The translations under genes were made by a program, and so were the position numbers. Shown one piece after another: positions 12,501 to 26,804 of a DNA stretch of 64,000 nt (position 1 is its first letter; each line of letters begins with the position of its first letter). The notes under the pieces were generated by a model. That model did not search any database. It was not told where the DNA came from and saw only the letters and a program-made list of their open reading frames with translations. This stretch comes from Panopea generosa (lineage: Eukaryota > Mollusca > Bivalvia > Adapedonta > Hiatellidae). The DNA lies in the NCBI GenBank assembly GCA_029582155.1, contig CM055899.1, positions 77,825,719 through 77,889,718 on the forward strand, given 5' to 3'.

Positions 12501-15500
12501 CACAATTTCTGATTTATTATTGGAGGAAGAACTCACAATGAATCTGAGCAAAATCACCGTCATCAGCAAGTATCGGGCACAATTCCTGATTTATAAGTGG
12601 AGGAAGACCTCACAATGAATCTGAGCAAAATCACCGTCATCAGCAAGTAACGGGCACAATTCCTGATTTATTAGTGGAGGAAGACCTCACAATGAATCTG
12701 AGCAAAACCACCGTCATTCCGCAAGTAACAGGCACAATTCCTGATTTATTAGTGGAGGAAGACCTCACAATGAATCTGAGCAAAATCACCGTCATCAGCA
12801 AGTAACGGGCACAATTTCTGATTTATAAGTGGAGGGAGACCTCACAATGAATCTGCGCAAAACCACCGTCATTCTGCAAGTAACGGACACAATTCCTGAT
12901 TTATTAGTGGAGGAAGACCTCACAGTGAATCTGAGCAAAACCACCGTCATTCCGCAAGTAACGGACACAATTTCTGATTTATTATTGGAGGAAGAACTCA
13001 CAATGAATCTGAGCAAAATCACCGTCATCAGCAAGTATCGGGCACAATTCCTGATTTATAAATGGAGGAAGACCTCACAATGAATCTGAGCAAAATCACC
13101 GTCATCAGCAAGTAACGGGCACAATTCCTGATTTATTAGTGGAGGAAGACCTCACAATGAATCTGAGCAAACCCACCGTCAATCCGCAAGTAAAGGACAC
13201 AATTCCTGTTTTATTAGTTGATGAAGACCTCACAATGAATCTGAGCAAAATGTTTTCACCGTCATTCCGCAAGTAACAGGCACAATTCCTGATTTATTAG
13301 TGTAGTAGGACCTCACAATGAATCTGAGCAAAACCACCGTCCTTCCGCAAGTAACGGACACAATTCCTGATTTATAAGTGGAGGAAAACCTCACAATGAA
13401 TCTGAGCAAAACCACCGTCATTTCGCAAGTAACGGGCACAATTCCCGATTTATTAGTGGAGGAAGACTCACAATGAATCTGAGCAAAACCACCATCATTC
13501 CGCAAGTAACGGGCACAATTCCTGATTTATTAGTGGAGGAAGACTCACAATGAATCTGAGCAAAACCACCGTCATTCCACAAGTAACGGGCACAATTCCT
13601 GATTTATTAGTGGAGGAAGACCTCACAATGAATCTTAGCAAGACCACCGTCATTCCGCAAGTAACGGACACAATTTCTCGCATAAAGTTTGTGGAAGGAG
13701 CGGGACTAAAACCTATGACATTAACCGTGAGTGGTAAGTGATTTAACGGTGAGTGATTTTGAGAATGTGCCTTTGACCACATGGCCATGGAGGACCCTAA
13801 CATGTTAAAAAAAATAGTTAACAGGGAAGCTTATATAAATTATTTAGGTAATATTCCAAACACATTGATTTTAATTTCAATTTTGTTATTATCAAAATAA
13901 TGTATTTTTGGAGAGTTTAATGAGACTTAAAACATAAAAAAATCTCTTTTAGTAACTACTTAAAATTCTAAGTTTGCTTTATTCCGTTCTTCCTCTCTGA
14001 TATATGAACGTAACAATCTTCTTTCATAAGTGATACCTTAAAGTACAGCAGTGGTCATAGATGAAGCTCATACTTCGCACCGTAGGTTGTAGTTCGATCC
14101 ACCTCTTGTGACATTGGGACGTAAAAGTTCTGAAACTGGTTTTGTTACGAGTAATAAGAAACATCAATGCTATTGATAAGTAAAATTCACACCTTAAACG
14201 GTAGAGGAAGAGAAATATAGAGATCGGACTGAGCTGTCATTTTCAGAACACTGATTTCCACGTCGACATCGCCGCCCAACCAGATATTCGCCTCAGGAAA
14301 CACTCTAAAATATACAATACAATACTAGACAACAGTTGCTGTTGCATTTTGAGATTGTGCTTATCATGTCACTTAACACACGTATTGAAACATATCATAC
14401 AGATATTATCTTACAACTTTGACAAATCACGCTTCTTGGATAGAACTAATACTAAGTACTATGCGGAAAAGGTGTATTGCTCAAGGACACCACACAAAGC
14501 CGCTGCGAATGATCGAACCACTCTCTGTCACTGTACCACACAATCCACACGTTTTTTGATGTCATAATCGATCGCAAATCTCAAATAAGAGTTGATTTTA
14601 TTCACAATTATACCAGAAACTTAACAATGACCGTTCATGGATATGCGTTCATGGGAAAATGAAAGATAAAACTGTATGTAAGGTCAATTGATTTGTTGGA
14701 TATGAACCACTTCAAACAGAAAAAAATGAATAATTCAATACTTGTATTCTGTACTCACGGATAGTTAAACATTGTGTCACCATTCCAAAGCTTAATACTT
14801 GTCGATTCATGATGCACATTTATATGTTTATACAGAGACAGTCCAATTCCTCGAGGATGAATTCGGATATCAAATGGCGTGGCACTTCGCAAATTCTGAA
14901 ACAGTTCGAATTTTTCAAGAATGTTTCTGGATTCTTTTGGCAAAATCAGAAAAATAGAGCCACCATAATCTTGGCAAATATCCACGATGAAACAGAATTT
15001 AGAGTCTTTTAAAGGCTTTGGAAGAGTGATAATATTCCCGTAGAGACTTATGGACATATTGCCGCCAAATTTAAAGATGTTATAAAGGTGATTATCTATA
15101 ACAGGTGCCCCGCTACACCAAATGTCATTTTCTATATCTCTTCCATGTGTAAGCTCTGTCTTTAAATCATACAGTTCTATTAGTTCTGTACCTTCATTGG
15201 AAAACTGCAGCCAATCTGGAAGGACACTTTCAAGCTTTGTAAAGAATGATTTTAAAAAAGATCCTGATGTAAGTATGTCATGGATATCTCGAGCAGTGGT
15301 ATCAAATGACAAGCAGTCGTTTCTTGCTACTGTTTCCATTACTTTGCCATCATTAGGTGTGTGTGATGTTGATCCAGCGTTCATCAAAAAGTCCGAACTC
15401 GTAATGATCACTTGCATTCCTGTTAATGACACTGGGAGTGAGAGTTGATTTAGCTCCACAAATACTATACCATTCGTGTAGGCAAAGCTTGCATTAGATA

Positions 15501-18500
15501 TCAGCTGATACCAGGGAGCAGTTGAAGACAGAAACAGTTTTATGTCCTTTCCTTCTGAGCACCGTGTGAGCATCAGAATATGGCATCCTCTTTGTAATAT
15601 GTGGCCGACAATACCGTGCCTTTCAAATAGATTGAGAGTATTGGCTCCACCTGCGTTAATAAATATAATTGAATTATTTGCTTTAAAATTAGCATTATGT
15701 CATATAATCTTTAATATACTATCTTACAAAATGGAAAATTGCAAATGACTATGTACATGATGAATTACCGATAGAATTCCAATGTTTTAAAGGATTGTAA
15801 CAGATCCTTATGTTTTATGTGTGCGTCTTTTTTTTCTAAAATAGTTCTTCTTTGTAAAATTTATCAGATGGTTGTTTAAGTGATAAGAAGCATACATAAC
15901 ATGTATAAAATGAAGGGACATGTAAGTACATGCCAACCCCTGTTATTTTGGATAAGATTTTCTATAGCAATACACAAAACATTATTCATTTGATGGCGAG
16001 CGTCATTGTTTGTGTGTTTGTCCTCTTGTTTCTCAAGCGTTGTGCTTTCGAAATAATAAATTGTGACCGAATGATGAAATTATCCTGTCAGTGTAAGCGA
16101 GTGAATAAAACTGAACAACAGCCTCCGTGGCTAAAGCAGCCATTAATGCTTGCTTTTCTCACCTGTGCACGTATACCTATCGGCTTGAAGCGTCTTGTTG
16201 CCAGAGCACGAGCAGTGATATGAACCAACTGTATTGATGCAAACGTCTTCACAACCGCCCTTGAAGTGTCCCATACATTCATTAACATCTAAAACACACG
16301 CGAAACATAATTAATAAACAACTTAACGCAATAAGCGCAATACACAAACACCAACAATGTCTGTCTCTTAATCGACACTTTCCTTATATCAACATTTTCT
16401 TCTAAATCAACACTGTCTCCAAAACCCTGTCTCTGAAACCAACCCTGTCTCCGAAATCAACATTGTCTCCGAGATCAACAATGTCTTCTAAATCAGCATT
16501 GTCTCAGAAATCAACCCTGTTTCCGAAATTAACATGTAAGTAACTTCATTCTTAATCTGTGTATTGATCGACAATTAATCTCTTTTTATATTACTTTGAG
16601 AATGCAACATTTGTTTTTTCATTGCACACCTTTTAGATACGTATATAACTTTAATGTTATGTTACGTATGTTCTTTAACGATAAAATATCAGAATAAGTA
16701 TACAAACATGTCGTTACGACAGCGGACATACATCATACATAAGCATTGTTGTTTCCAGAACTAACATATACTACTATAGCTTTTTAGTAAATACTACATA
16801 CCGTTTTCGCAATATTTCCCGGTAAATCCTTTCTTGCAGTTACAGGAATATGAACCAACATTGTCTTTACAGATGCCACCATTGTAGCATGTTGCACCGA
16901 TACATTCATCGATATCTAAATCAAATAGTTTACTATAGCTTTGTAACAACAGCTTAATTAAACAATATTTGTTTTGGTTTCATGAGAGTATATCGTTCTC
17001 TGTATGTTATTTTCTTTAAAATGATTTAATGTTATTGACTATCACTACAGCAAACTTGTGTGCTGTCTGCTTGTGGTGGCCACAAAAAGACTCAGTGTTC
17101 GCATTATTTCTGGTTCCTTGAAATTCATTCAGCGCTACCCAAATATAGAACACCGCTTACGATGGTACTAAGGAAGTAAAAGATTACGTGTTGTAAGGTG
17201 TTGTATATTGCATTACCTCTCATGCACAGACTCAATAAAACCAAGTCTGTTTTTTCTTGGTTGCGTTTTGTGCTTCCAAGTGATACTTTTATCGGTTGTT
17301 ACAACTTATATTATAACTTATATCGGTTGTTATTACTTATTTCGGTTGTTATTGTTATAACTTATATCGGTTGTTATTGTTATTACTTATATCAGTTGTT
17401 ATTACTTATTTCTGTCTTTTATTACAACTGTTTTATGGTCAATTCAGTGGATATTGTATTCTGTTTTCTTAACATATTCATGAAATCATATACCCACTCT
17501 ATCATTGATCATATTCTTAAAGTTTTGTGGGAAGATACATGTGAGTTTATTAGATAATATTTAATGAAATGCATGATTTGATACGATAAAACAGTAAAAC
17601 ACACTTAATACTCTCTTCTCAATGGTTGCCGAAGGTAATCATCCCCGCAATTTTGAATTGAAACAATTTTTTTCGTTAGACCTTTATAAATGATTTTGGC
17701 AATAAATAATTGCAGACAGTTGCTTATCAAAACATGTGTCCGTGTTTTATTTACCGTCTTTTGACTGAGTACATTGCACAAATAAACATTTCGCATTTTA
17801 CAATTTTTATCGGGCACGATTGAAAGGAACATTTTGTCAATTGTCTTCGTAGGCTATACCTGATGTAAGCTCTATGTTTATTAGACATAAAATATTATTC
17901 AAATTCAAGTGAATATTTATAAAGAAAGACAGACATAAACCTTCACAAGACACGCCGTCGTGTTTGAGGATAAACCCAGTCTGACAAGCGCATGTATAAC
18001 TGCCCATAGTATTTCGACACATTTGAGAACATCTGGTCGTTGATTCAGAACATTCATCAATGTCTGTAATGTAATAATAATTTTTCGAGTTATTTCACAT
18101 TGGCACAGTTATTGGTCCGGTGTAAATCATGTCATATTGGCTGACTAATGTGATTATCCAAACCAATAACTGTACCATAATACATAATCAATAGCCGGAA
18201 GTAGTAGTATTGATCCAGGTTTTTTTCCATAATTGTCCAGTTCTGTTCACAATGGTCTAGCTTGCATTATATGAAATTAACATTTTTACGATGATAAGGG
18301 TAATACAATACGGGTCATTAATAATCTGGGACACAGACGGGTATTTCAAATATGTATTAAGAAAAACTGAATTATCTTACTCGGACATTGAAGTACCTGG
18401 AAGTATTAGAAAATAAAATTTGATATAACATCACTGAAAGCAACACATTCAAATAAAATTTTGATCACAGTTTACGATTCATTCCTAAATAAACACTTTC

Positions 18501-21500
18501 CATGTGATTTTGTTAAACAATACGATTGATTAAATAATTGTAAATTCTGGTGAAATAATTAATTTTATAAAAACAACTTATAACGTGATTTAATGGTCAC
18601 TTTTACCTGTGCACGTCTTTCCATTAGTACCCTGCCTGTAACCATCATTACAACCGCAGTGGAAGGAGCCGGGTTCATTAATACAACGTTGTGGACATCC
18701 ACCGTTGTCTGTCTCGCATTCATTTATTTCTGTTAAAAAGACAATTGAATACCATTTTCAAGATAACGACATGTCAACTATTATTGTGTAAAGCGCGTGG
18801 TCCGTGGTTTCCTTGATTAATACATTTTTCCGCTTTGTACTTGTTCCACGTAGGAAGACTTCGGGTGTGATTTATATAAGTTGTAATAACTTGTTTCGCA
18901 ATCGAAGTAAACTTAATAAGTTCTAGTATCCTCATTGAAGCATATCAGGCTTCTGTTACCTCAACATTTATTTAAATGCTTAAAAATCTAACTGAAATTT
19001 TGACAGGCTATTTATAAATTATATAGTTTAAATTTATTTAATTTACTTCGATTGTGAAATTATTACAACTTAGACAAATCACGCTCGAATATAACCAGTA
19101 TCGGAGAAAGCATGTGCAGTTATAGAGAAACCAGTTTAAAATCTAGATCAAAAGGCTGCTTTCGTAGAGCTAAGTTTTTAAGTATTTGAGTATCTTCTTT
19201 AATATGTTGGTGAACGAGGAGCAGAATGAAACACTAACTATTTCAACCAATTAGTATTTAAATGTATCCAGTTGTCATAGTACATAGTACACCAATCATT
19301 TATTCGTGAGAAATACCTTGTATTATTGTTTAAACATACCCTGCCCCTATTATCCCATATCAATTTGAGTGTTTACCTGATAATATAGACATATATAAGA
19401 TATTTTATTGACTTAAGCTATATACAGTTTCCCGCCATATATATAAATGAACAAATATGTCATTACATGACATGTTTGCTATTTGCTATTTACTTTAACT
19501 TGATTTCTGTAGTAAAAGATGTTATAATCATTTCATAAAAATTATTAATATTTGTGTCATCAACAAAAATCATGAGAATGAACATAATAATGCACATTTT
19601 AAGAAATAAAATTTGGAATTGATCGCCTTATTACAAAAGCTTCTGTAATACATTTAGAAGTTCTCTTATATTTGTAGATTGCAATAATGTTATAAACATA
19701 AACATATTTGGTCTTGTGTAATAAAACTTCTTGATATACTCCTTTTCTAATTTATTATAGTTAGAACATATTAAAAAGAGTGAAACTCATCTTCAATATC
19801 ATTATTATTACAAATCGGGCATAGCCTTTCATTTATTTCTATTCATTCTATGCCATATCACTTTGTTTCAAATCTTAATGAATGTGAAGATAATCTTAAT
19901 TAAGTTAAAACATTGCGTAGTTGTTTAGTACATAACAAATCTAAATATCTTTCATAACCATGTGTTGGTTTTATTTTTCTATAACAGGTTCAATACTCTA
20001 TTCGACTCAACATCCACCGTCAAAGTTTGAATAAAACTATCAAACATTCTTTCACGAAATATCGAAAGGAAATATTTATTATTTACATTTGTTGGATTAT
20101 CCCATACATATTATTCACAATCAGCTAACGAGTTCTTATAAACACTGCTTAAAATAATATTGTCAGTTGTTGATAATCTTAACCAGTACTTAACAATTTT
20201 AAAATATCGAAAAATAAACACCGGATAACGCCCTAGTTCGTCATAAATAACAGAATAGTTAGTAGTTTCTTTTACGCCCAGTATAGCTTTGCAAAATTTC
20301 ATGTGAATGTGCTCTAGTTCTTTTGATTTCGTTAATCCCCATACCTCGCACATATAATTAAGAATCGAACTTACAAATGCATTAAATAACTGTAGCGATG
20401 TCTTAGGATTCACTTATAGCTTTCTTATATAAACAGTTAAAACTTTCATCGCCTTTAGTGCTTTGCCCCTAAGAGACTTCTGATTTAAAGCAAATGCCCC
20501 TGTGTAATTAAAATCAACGCTTAGATGATTAAAATCATCAACAACATCTATATTTACATTATTATATGTCCATTTTTCAAAAACTGTTACTCTACCCCTC
20601 TTCCGAAAAACAACAACCTTAGTTTTTTCTGTGTTAACTTCGAGCTCCAAGTTTCACAATATTAATATAACCTACTTAAGCTTTCTTGAAGGTCTTCAGG
20701 AGTGGTACCTATCAAAATCATGTCATCAGCAAAAGGGAGTAATATCAGGGAAATATCATTTAAGTTAAGGTCACATTTAGTTCTATTTTGTAAAAAATGC
20801 TCTAAATCTTCCATAAAAAGAACGAACATTACTTGCGACATTATCTCTCCTTGCTTTATACCGACTGATACATAAAAAATCTGAATAATACCCCCAACGT
20901 TTCACACACAATGATAATATATACTGATCGAAACAGCTAACCCGTCACTTTTGTATTTCCAATATCTTCGTCAATATTTTGAGTAGCTTTATTAAAATTT
21001 GTATACGACATTAAAAGACGATATAAAATATTTTCCATAGCCCAACTGTTCTTTCTTATTTAAGTCCAGATTTTAAGTAAAATGCTATGATACATTTTGG
21101 TAAATTCATAAAATGCCAGGCACATAAAATAGCAGATGGCGCGTTAGCTGCTCCGTTCAGTATTTTACCTTTATAAGACAGGGCCAACACAGCCGCATGA
21201 TTATAATCAATATACAGTGTAGATGGTGAAAGCAATTTGTTATCCACGATGGCGTATGGGGTATTTATAACTGCTCACCTAAACATGACCGTCCATCCAA
21301 ACCTAGCAAGTATCCATCTCTACACGTGCATTTGAATGACCCTTGACTATTTTTACAGCTGTGTTCACAGTTGGCTACTCCAGTAAAACACTCGTCGATA
21401 TCTAAATATAGAGTTTGGTATAACTGATAAGAAATTTAAAATGAGAGAGAATAAATGCAAAAGCGTAAATATTATTGATGTCAGTGCACACAAATTATAA

Positions 21501-21807
21501 CACGTTTTCTTTAATATTTTATATACATTCTTTCTAAGCAGGTCCAATTAGCTCAGTCGGTAAATCATCTGACTATCAATACAGAGTTCGAATCCCCGCC
21601 AAACAGTTTCCGTAATGATTGATATACGACATTGTGTCTCATTATCAATCGTCTTTCATTTACTGATTCAAGTGGAAAAGGTATCAGTTACTTGCGAAAA
21701 TGGGGTGTGCTCGAGTACTGATTAACCTTTCAGGATCCCAGAAAACAGTGGTTAGGTTAACTAGTCGTCTGTTAGTCCTCGATAGCATAAAAATGACGCT
21801 AAACTAT

Positions 21808-21838
<31 letters not shown>

Positions 21839-24800
21839 CTTTACTTTTCTGTAGAATGATACAATACGAATTTCAAAATAATTTGTTTTAAAAATTGGTT
21901 TAGTCGGCCTTGACTTAAACACTAAGTAATATCCGCTGTAGAATTCATATATATTTAAAGGCGTCCATTTTTTTCTTTCATAAAGTATTTGTTTCATGCA
22001 TTTGGTGAGTAAATCAACAAGAAAAATTGGCATGCGATATTTCTTTGTATTTGTTTTAAGAAGCAAGTTTCTGACTTCAGCCCAAAACATGTTATTACTA
22101 TTTGTTTTTAGCATACATTTATATATCATGGATCAATCACACGTGATTATATGCATGCAATTTAACAACATACATATCATAGGTTCGTATGGTTATGTTA
22201 AAATGTATAATAAAGTGTTATTAATTTACATAATGTTCACGACGTTAAGCTGTAGTGTTATGCTTAATTACGTTGAAGTTTATTTCCATATATTATCAAT
22301 TCATGCGGTTTATACTAACATGTGTTATCATTATTCAAGCACCTTATACCTGAAAAAGTAATTGCTATGTGTATCCATGTTTTAATTCGGTTAATGGAAC
22401 AGCAACAACCGGGCCTACAACAGTCAAACAAGCAGCTTAAAAACCAATCGTAATATCTCGGTAACACAGTTTTTATAGTAGAATATGCCCGAAACTATGC
22501 TTTAATAGAATATGAACGACAACTGTATATATATAAAAATGTATCCAATTATATGTATTTATGTGCATACATCATATACATCATATAGATTAGCCGGTGT
22601 TAAATGTTGAAAGTTCTAACTCGTAGAAAAGTGTTTGTATGCTGAACAATAGCATAGATATGGTAATATATGTTGTTCTAGATGGAATAAACTCGCCTGT
22701 ACAAGTCTTGTTATTTGGATCCAATGTAAACCCAATATTACACTCGCAGTGGAATTGACCTTGTGTGTTTATACAGTTTTGAGCACAGTCCCCATTTTTC
22801 TGTTGGCACTCGTTGATATCTAGTAAAGTAAAAAACGAAACTACACATAACCGATTTAAAAACGCAGATGTTGTACAATGATAATTTTAACATTGTAAAA
22901 GCAATTCAAATGGGCACAGACCAACGCCCTGAATACCATTAGTGTTTCATGTCAAAGTCACAAAATAATACCACGTGTATGATCCCCCACTCGCCATGTA
23001 GACTAGAATCTACATGCCATAGACGGCACAATGGTATACACATTTCCAAGTACTTACTAATGTAACTGATACCTCTGGGATTCTAATCTGCGCATACTAT
23101 ATACTACTTGAAATTTGACCAAAGTACTCTATAATGATTAACTGGAATAAAAAAAACAAGTGGACTTTCGAAGAAGGCCTTGAAAACAAAACTATATAAA
23201 TATATATAATATTACCATGGAAACAAATATATAAATTAAATATTGGCTCATGTACATGAGATATTCGTCATAACAATGATTCTACATTATTTGTGGTATT
23301 CAAGGTAAGTTGCACCTTTGAAAGTGGTAACTCAATAATAAGTATGATGATACAAGCATGAAAGTGGTAACTCAATAATAAGTTTGATGATACCAGCATG
23401 AAAGTGGTAACTCAATAATAAGTGTAATGATACAAGCATGACAGTGGTAACTCATTAATAACTACGATGATACAAGCAAGAAAGTGGTAACTCAATAATT
23501 AGTATGATTAAACAAGCATGAAAGTGGTAACACAATAATAAGTATAATGATACCAGCATGAAAGTGGTAACTCATTAATAAGTACGATGATACAAGCATG
23601 AAAGTCGTTACTCAATAATAAGTATGATACAAGCATGAAAGTGGTAACTCAATAATAAGTATGATGATAAAAGCATGAAAATGGTATCTCAATAATAAGT
23701 ATGATGATACAAGCATGTAAGTGGTAACTCAATAAGAGGAACGATGATACAAGCACGAAAGTGGTAACTCAATAATTAGTATCATTAAACAAGCATGAAA
23801 GTGGTAACACAATAATAAGTATAATGATACCAGCATGAAAGTGGTAACTCATTAATAAGTACGATGATACAAGCATGAAAGTCGTAACTCAATAATAAGT
23901 ATGATACAAGCATGAAAGTGGTAACTCAATAATAAGTACGATGATACAAGCATGGAAATGGTATCTCAATAATAAGTACTACGATGATACAAGCATGTAA
24001 GTGGTAACTCAATAATAAGTATGATTATACAAGCATGAAAGTGGTAACTCAATAATAAGTATGATGATACAAGCATGAAAGTGGTAACTCAATAATAAGT
24101 ATGATGATACAAGCATGAAAGTGGTAACTCAATAATAAGTACGATGATACAAGCATGTAAGTGGTAACTCAATAATAAGTACGATGATACAAGCATGAAA
24201 GTGGTAACTCAATAATAAGTATGATGATACAAGCATGTAAGTGGTAACTCAATAATAAGTATGATTATACTAGCATGAAAGTGGTAACTCAATAATAAGT
24301 ATAATGATACAAGCATGAAAGTGGTAACTCAATAATAAGTATGATGATACAAGCATGAAAGTGGTAACTCAATAATAAGTACGATGATACAAGCATGTAA
24401 GTGGTAACTCAATAATAAGTACGATGATACAAGCATGAAAGTGGTAACTCAATAATAAGTATGATGATACAAGCATGAAAGTGGTAACTCAATTATAATT
24501 ATGATGATACAAGCATGTAAGTGGTAACTCAATAATAAGTACGATGATACAAGCATGGAAATGGTATCTCAATAATAAGTATGATTATACTAGCATGAAA
24601 GTGGTAACTCAATAATAAGTACGATGATACAAGCATGAAAGTGGTAACTCAATAATAAGTATGATGATACAAGCATGAAAGTGGTAACTCAATAATAAGT
24701 ACGATGATACAAGCATGTAAGTGGTAACTCAATAATAAGTACGATGATACAAGCATGAAAGTGGTAACTCAATAATAAGTATGATGATACAAGCATGAAA

Positions 24801-26741
24801 GTAGTAACTCAATTATAATTATGATGATACAAGCATGTAAGTGGTAACTCAATAATAAGTATGATGATACAAACATGAAAGTGGTAACTCAATAATAAGT
24901 ATGATGATACAAGAATGAAAGTGGTAACTCAGTAATAAGTATGATGATACAAACATGTAAGTGGTAACTCAGTAATAAGTACGATGATACAAGCATGAAA
25001 GTGGTAACTCAGTAATAAGTATGATGATACAAACATGAAAGTGGTAACTCAATAATAAGTATGATGATACAAGCATGAAAGTGGTATATCAATAATAAGT
25101 ATGATGATACAAGCATGAAAGTGGTAACTCAATAATAAGTACGATGATACAAGCATGTAAATGGTAACACAATAATAAGTACGATGATACAAGCATGAAA
25201 GTGGTAACTCAAAAATAAGTACTACGATGATACAAGCATGAAAGTGGTAATTCAGTAATATGTACTATGATACAAACATGAAAATGGTAACTCAGTAATA
25301 AGTACGATGATACAAGCATGAAAGTAGTAACTCGGTAATAAGTACGATGATACGAGCATGAAAGTGGTACCTCAATAATAAGTACGATGATACAAGCATG
25401 AAAGTGATAACTCAATAATAAGTACGATGATACAAGCATGGAAGTGGTAACCCAGTAATAACTACGATAATACAAGCATGAAAGTGGTAACTCAATATAC
25501 AAGCTTGAAAGTGGTAACTCAGTAATAAGGATGGTGATACAAACATGGAAGTGATAACTCAATAATAACTACGATGATACAAGCATGAAATTGGTAACTC
25601 AGTAATAACTGCGATGATACAAGCATGAAAGTGGTAACTCAATAATAAGTACGATGATACAAGCATGAAAGTGGTAACTCAATAATAAGTACAATTATAC
25701 AAGCATGAAAGTGGTAACTCAACAATAAGTTCGATGATACAAGCATGAAAGTGGTAACTCAACAATAAGTACGATGAAAATGGTAACTCAACAATAAGTT
25801 CGATGATACAAGCATGAAAGTGGTAACTCAACAATAAGTACGATGAAAATGGTAACTCAATAATAAGGACGATGATACAAGCATGAAAGTGGTTACTTTA
25901 TTATAACTACGATGATATAAGCATGAAAGTGGTAACGTAGTACAAAGTACGATGATACAAGCATGAAAGTGGTAACTCAATAATAAGTACGATGATACAA
26001 GCATGAAAATGGTAACTCAATAATAAGTACGATGATACAAGCTTGGAAGTGGTAACACAATAATAAGTATTACGATGATACAAGCATGAAAGTGGTAACT
26101 CAGTAATAAGTACGATGATACAAGCATGAAAATGGTAACTCAGTAATACATACGATGGTACAAGCATGAAAGTGGTAACTCAATAATAAGGACGATGATA
26201 CAAGCATGAAAGTGGTATCTCAATAATAAGTACCATGATACAAGCATGAAAGTGGTAATTCAGTAATATGTACGATGATACAAGCATGAAAATGGTAACT
26301 CAGTAATAAGTACGATGGTACAAGCATGAAAGTGGTATCACAATAATAAGTACGATGATACGAGCATGAAAGTGGTAACTCAATAATAAGTACGATGATA
26401 CAAGCATAAAAGTAGTAACTCAATAATAAGTATGATGATACAAGCATGAAAGCTGTAACTCAATAATAAGTATGATGATACAAGCATGAAAGCTGTAACT
26501 CAATAATAAGTATGATGATACAAGCATGTATTTTTACTCTAGAGGCATGCCATCATTTATTATGAACGACTTTTAAAGAAATATAATATATCGTTCAATT
26601 AACTGTTGCTTAACTTACTGATAATCATTCCCTCTTGTTTCGAGAATGGAGCGTCCATTCGCGTTCCCATGGCGAAAACAACATTAGTTAATACTGCATA
26701 AGTGTTACTTGTTTATTCTTGTAGAGGAATCAACACATCAT

Positions 26742-26804
<63 letters not shown>

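Noticed and set aside
21827..22129. 100-codon minus-strand ORF as a gene
   Set aside because: Its end lies in a SINE tail and the text matches no family I know; no splice sites tie it to the large gene.
25209..26447. Minus-strand ORFs with repeated [12 protein letters not shown] text
   Set aside because: Readings of the 40-bp array; three units equal 120 bases, so frames stay open by arithmetic.
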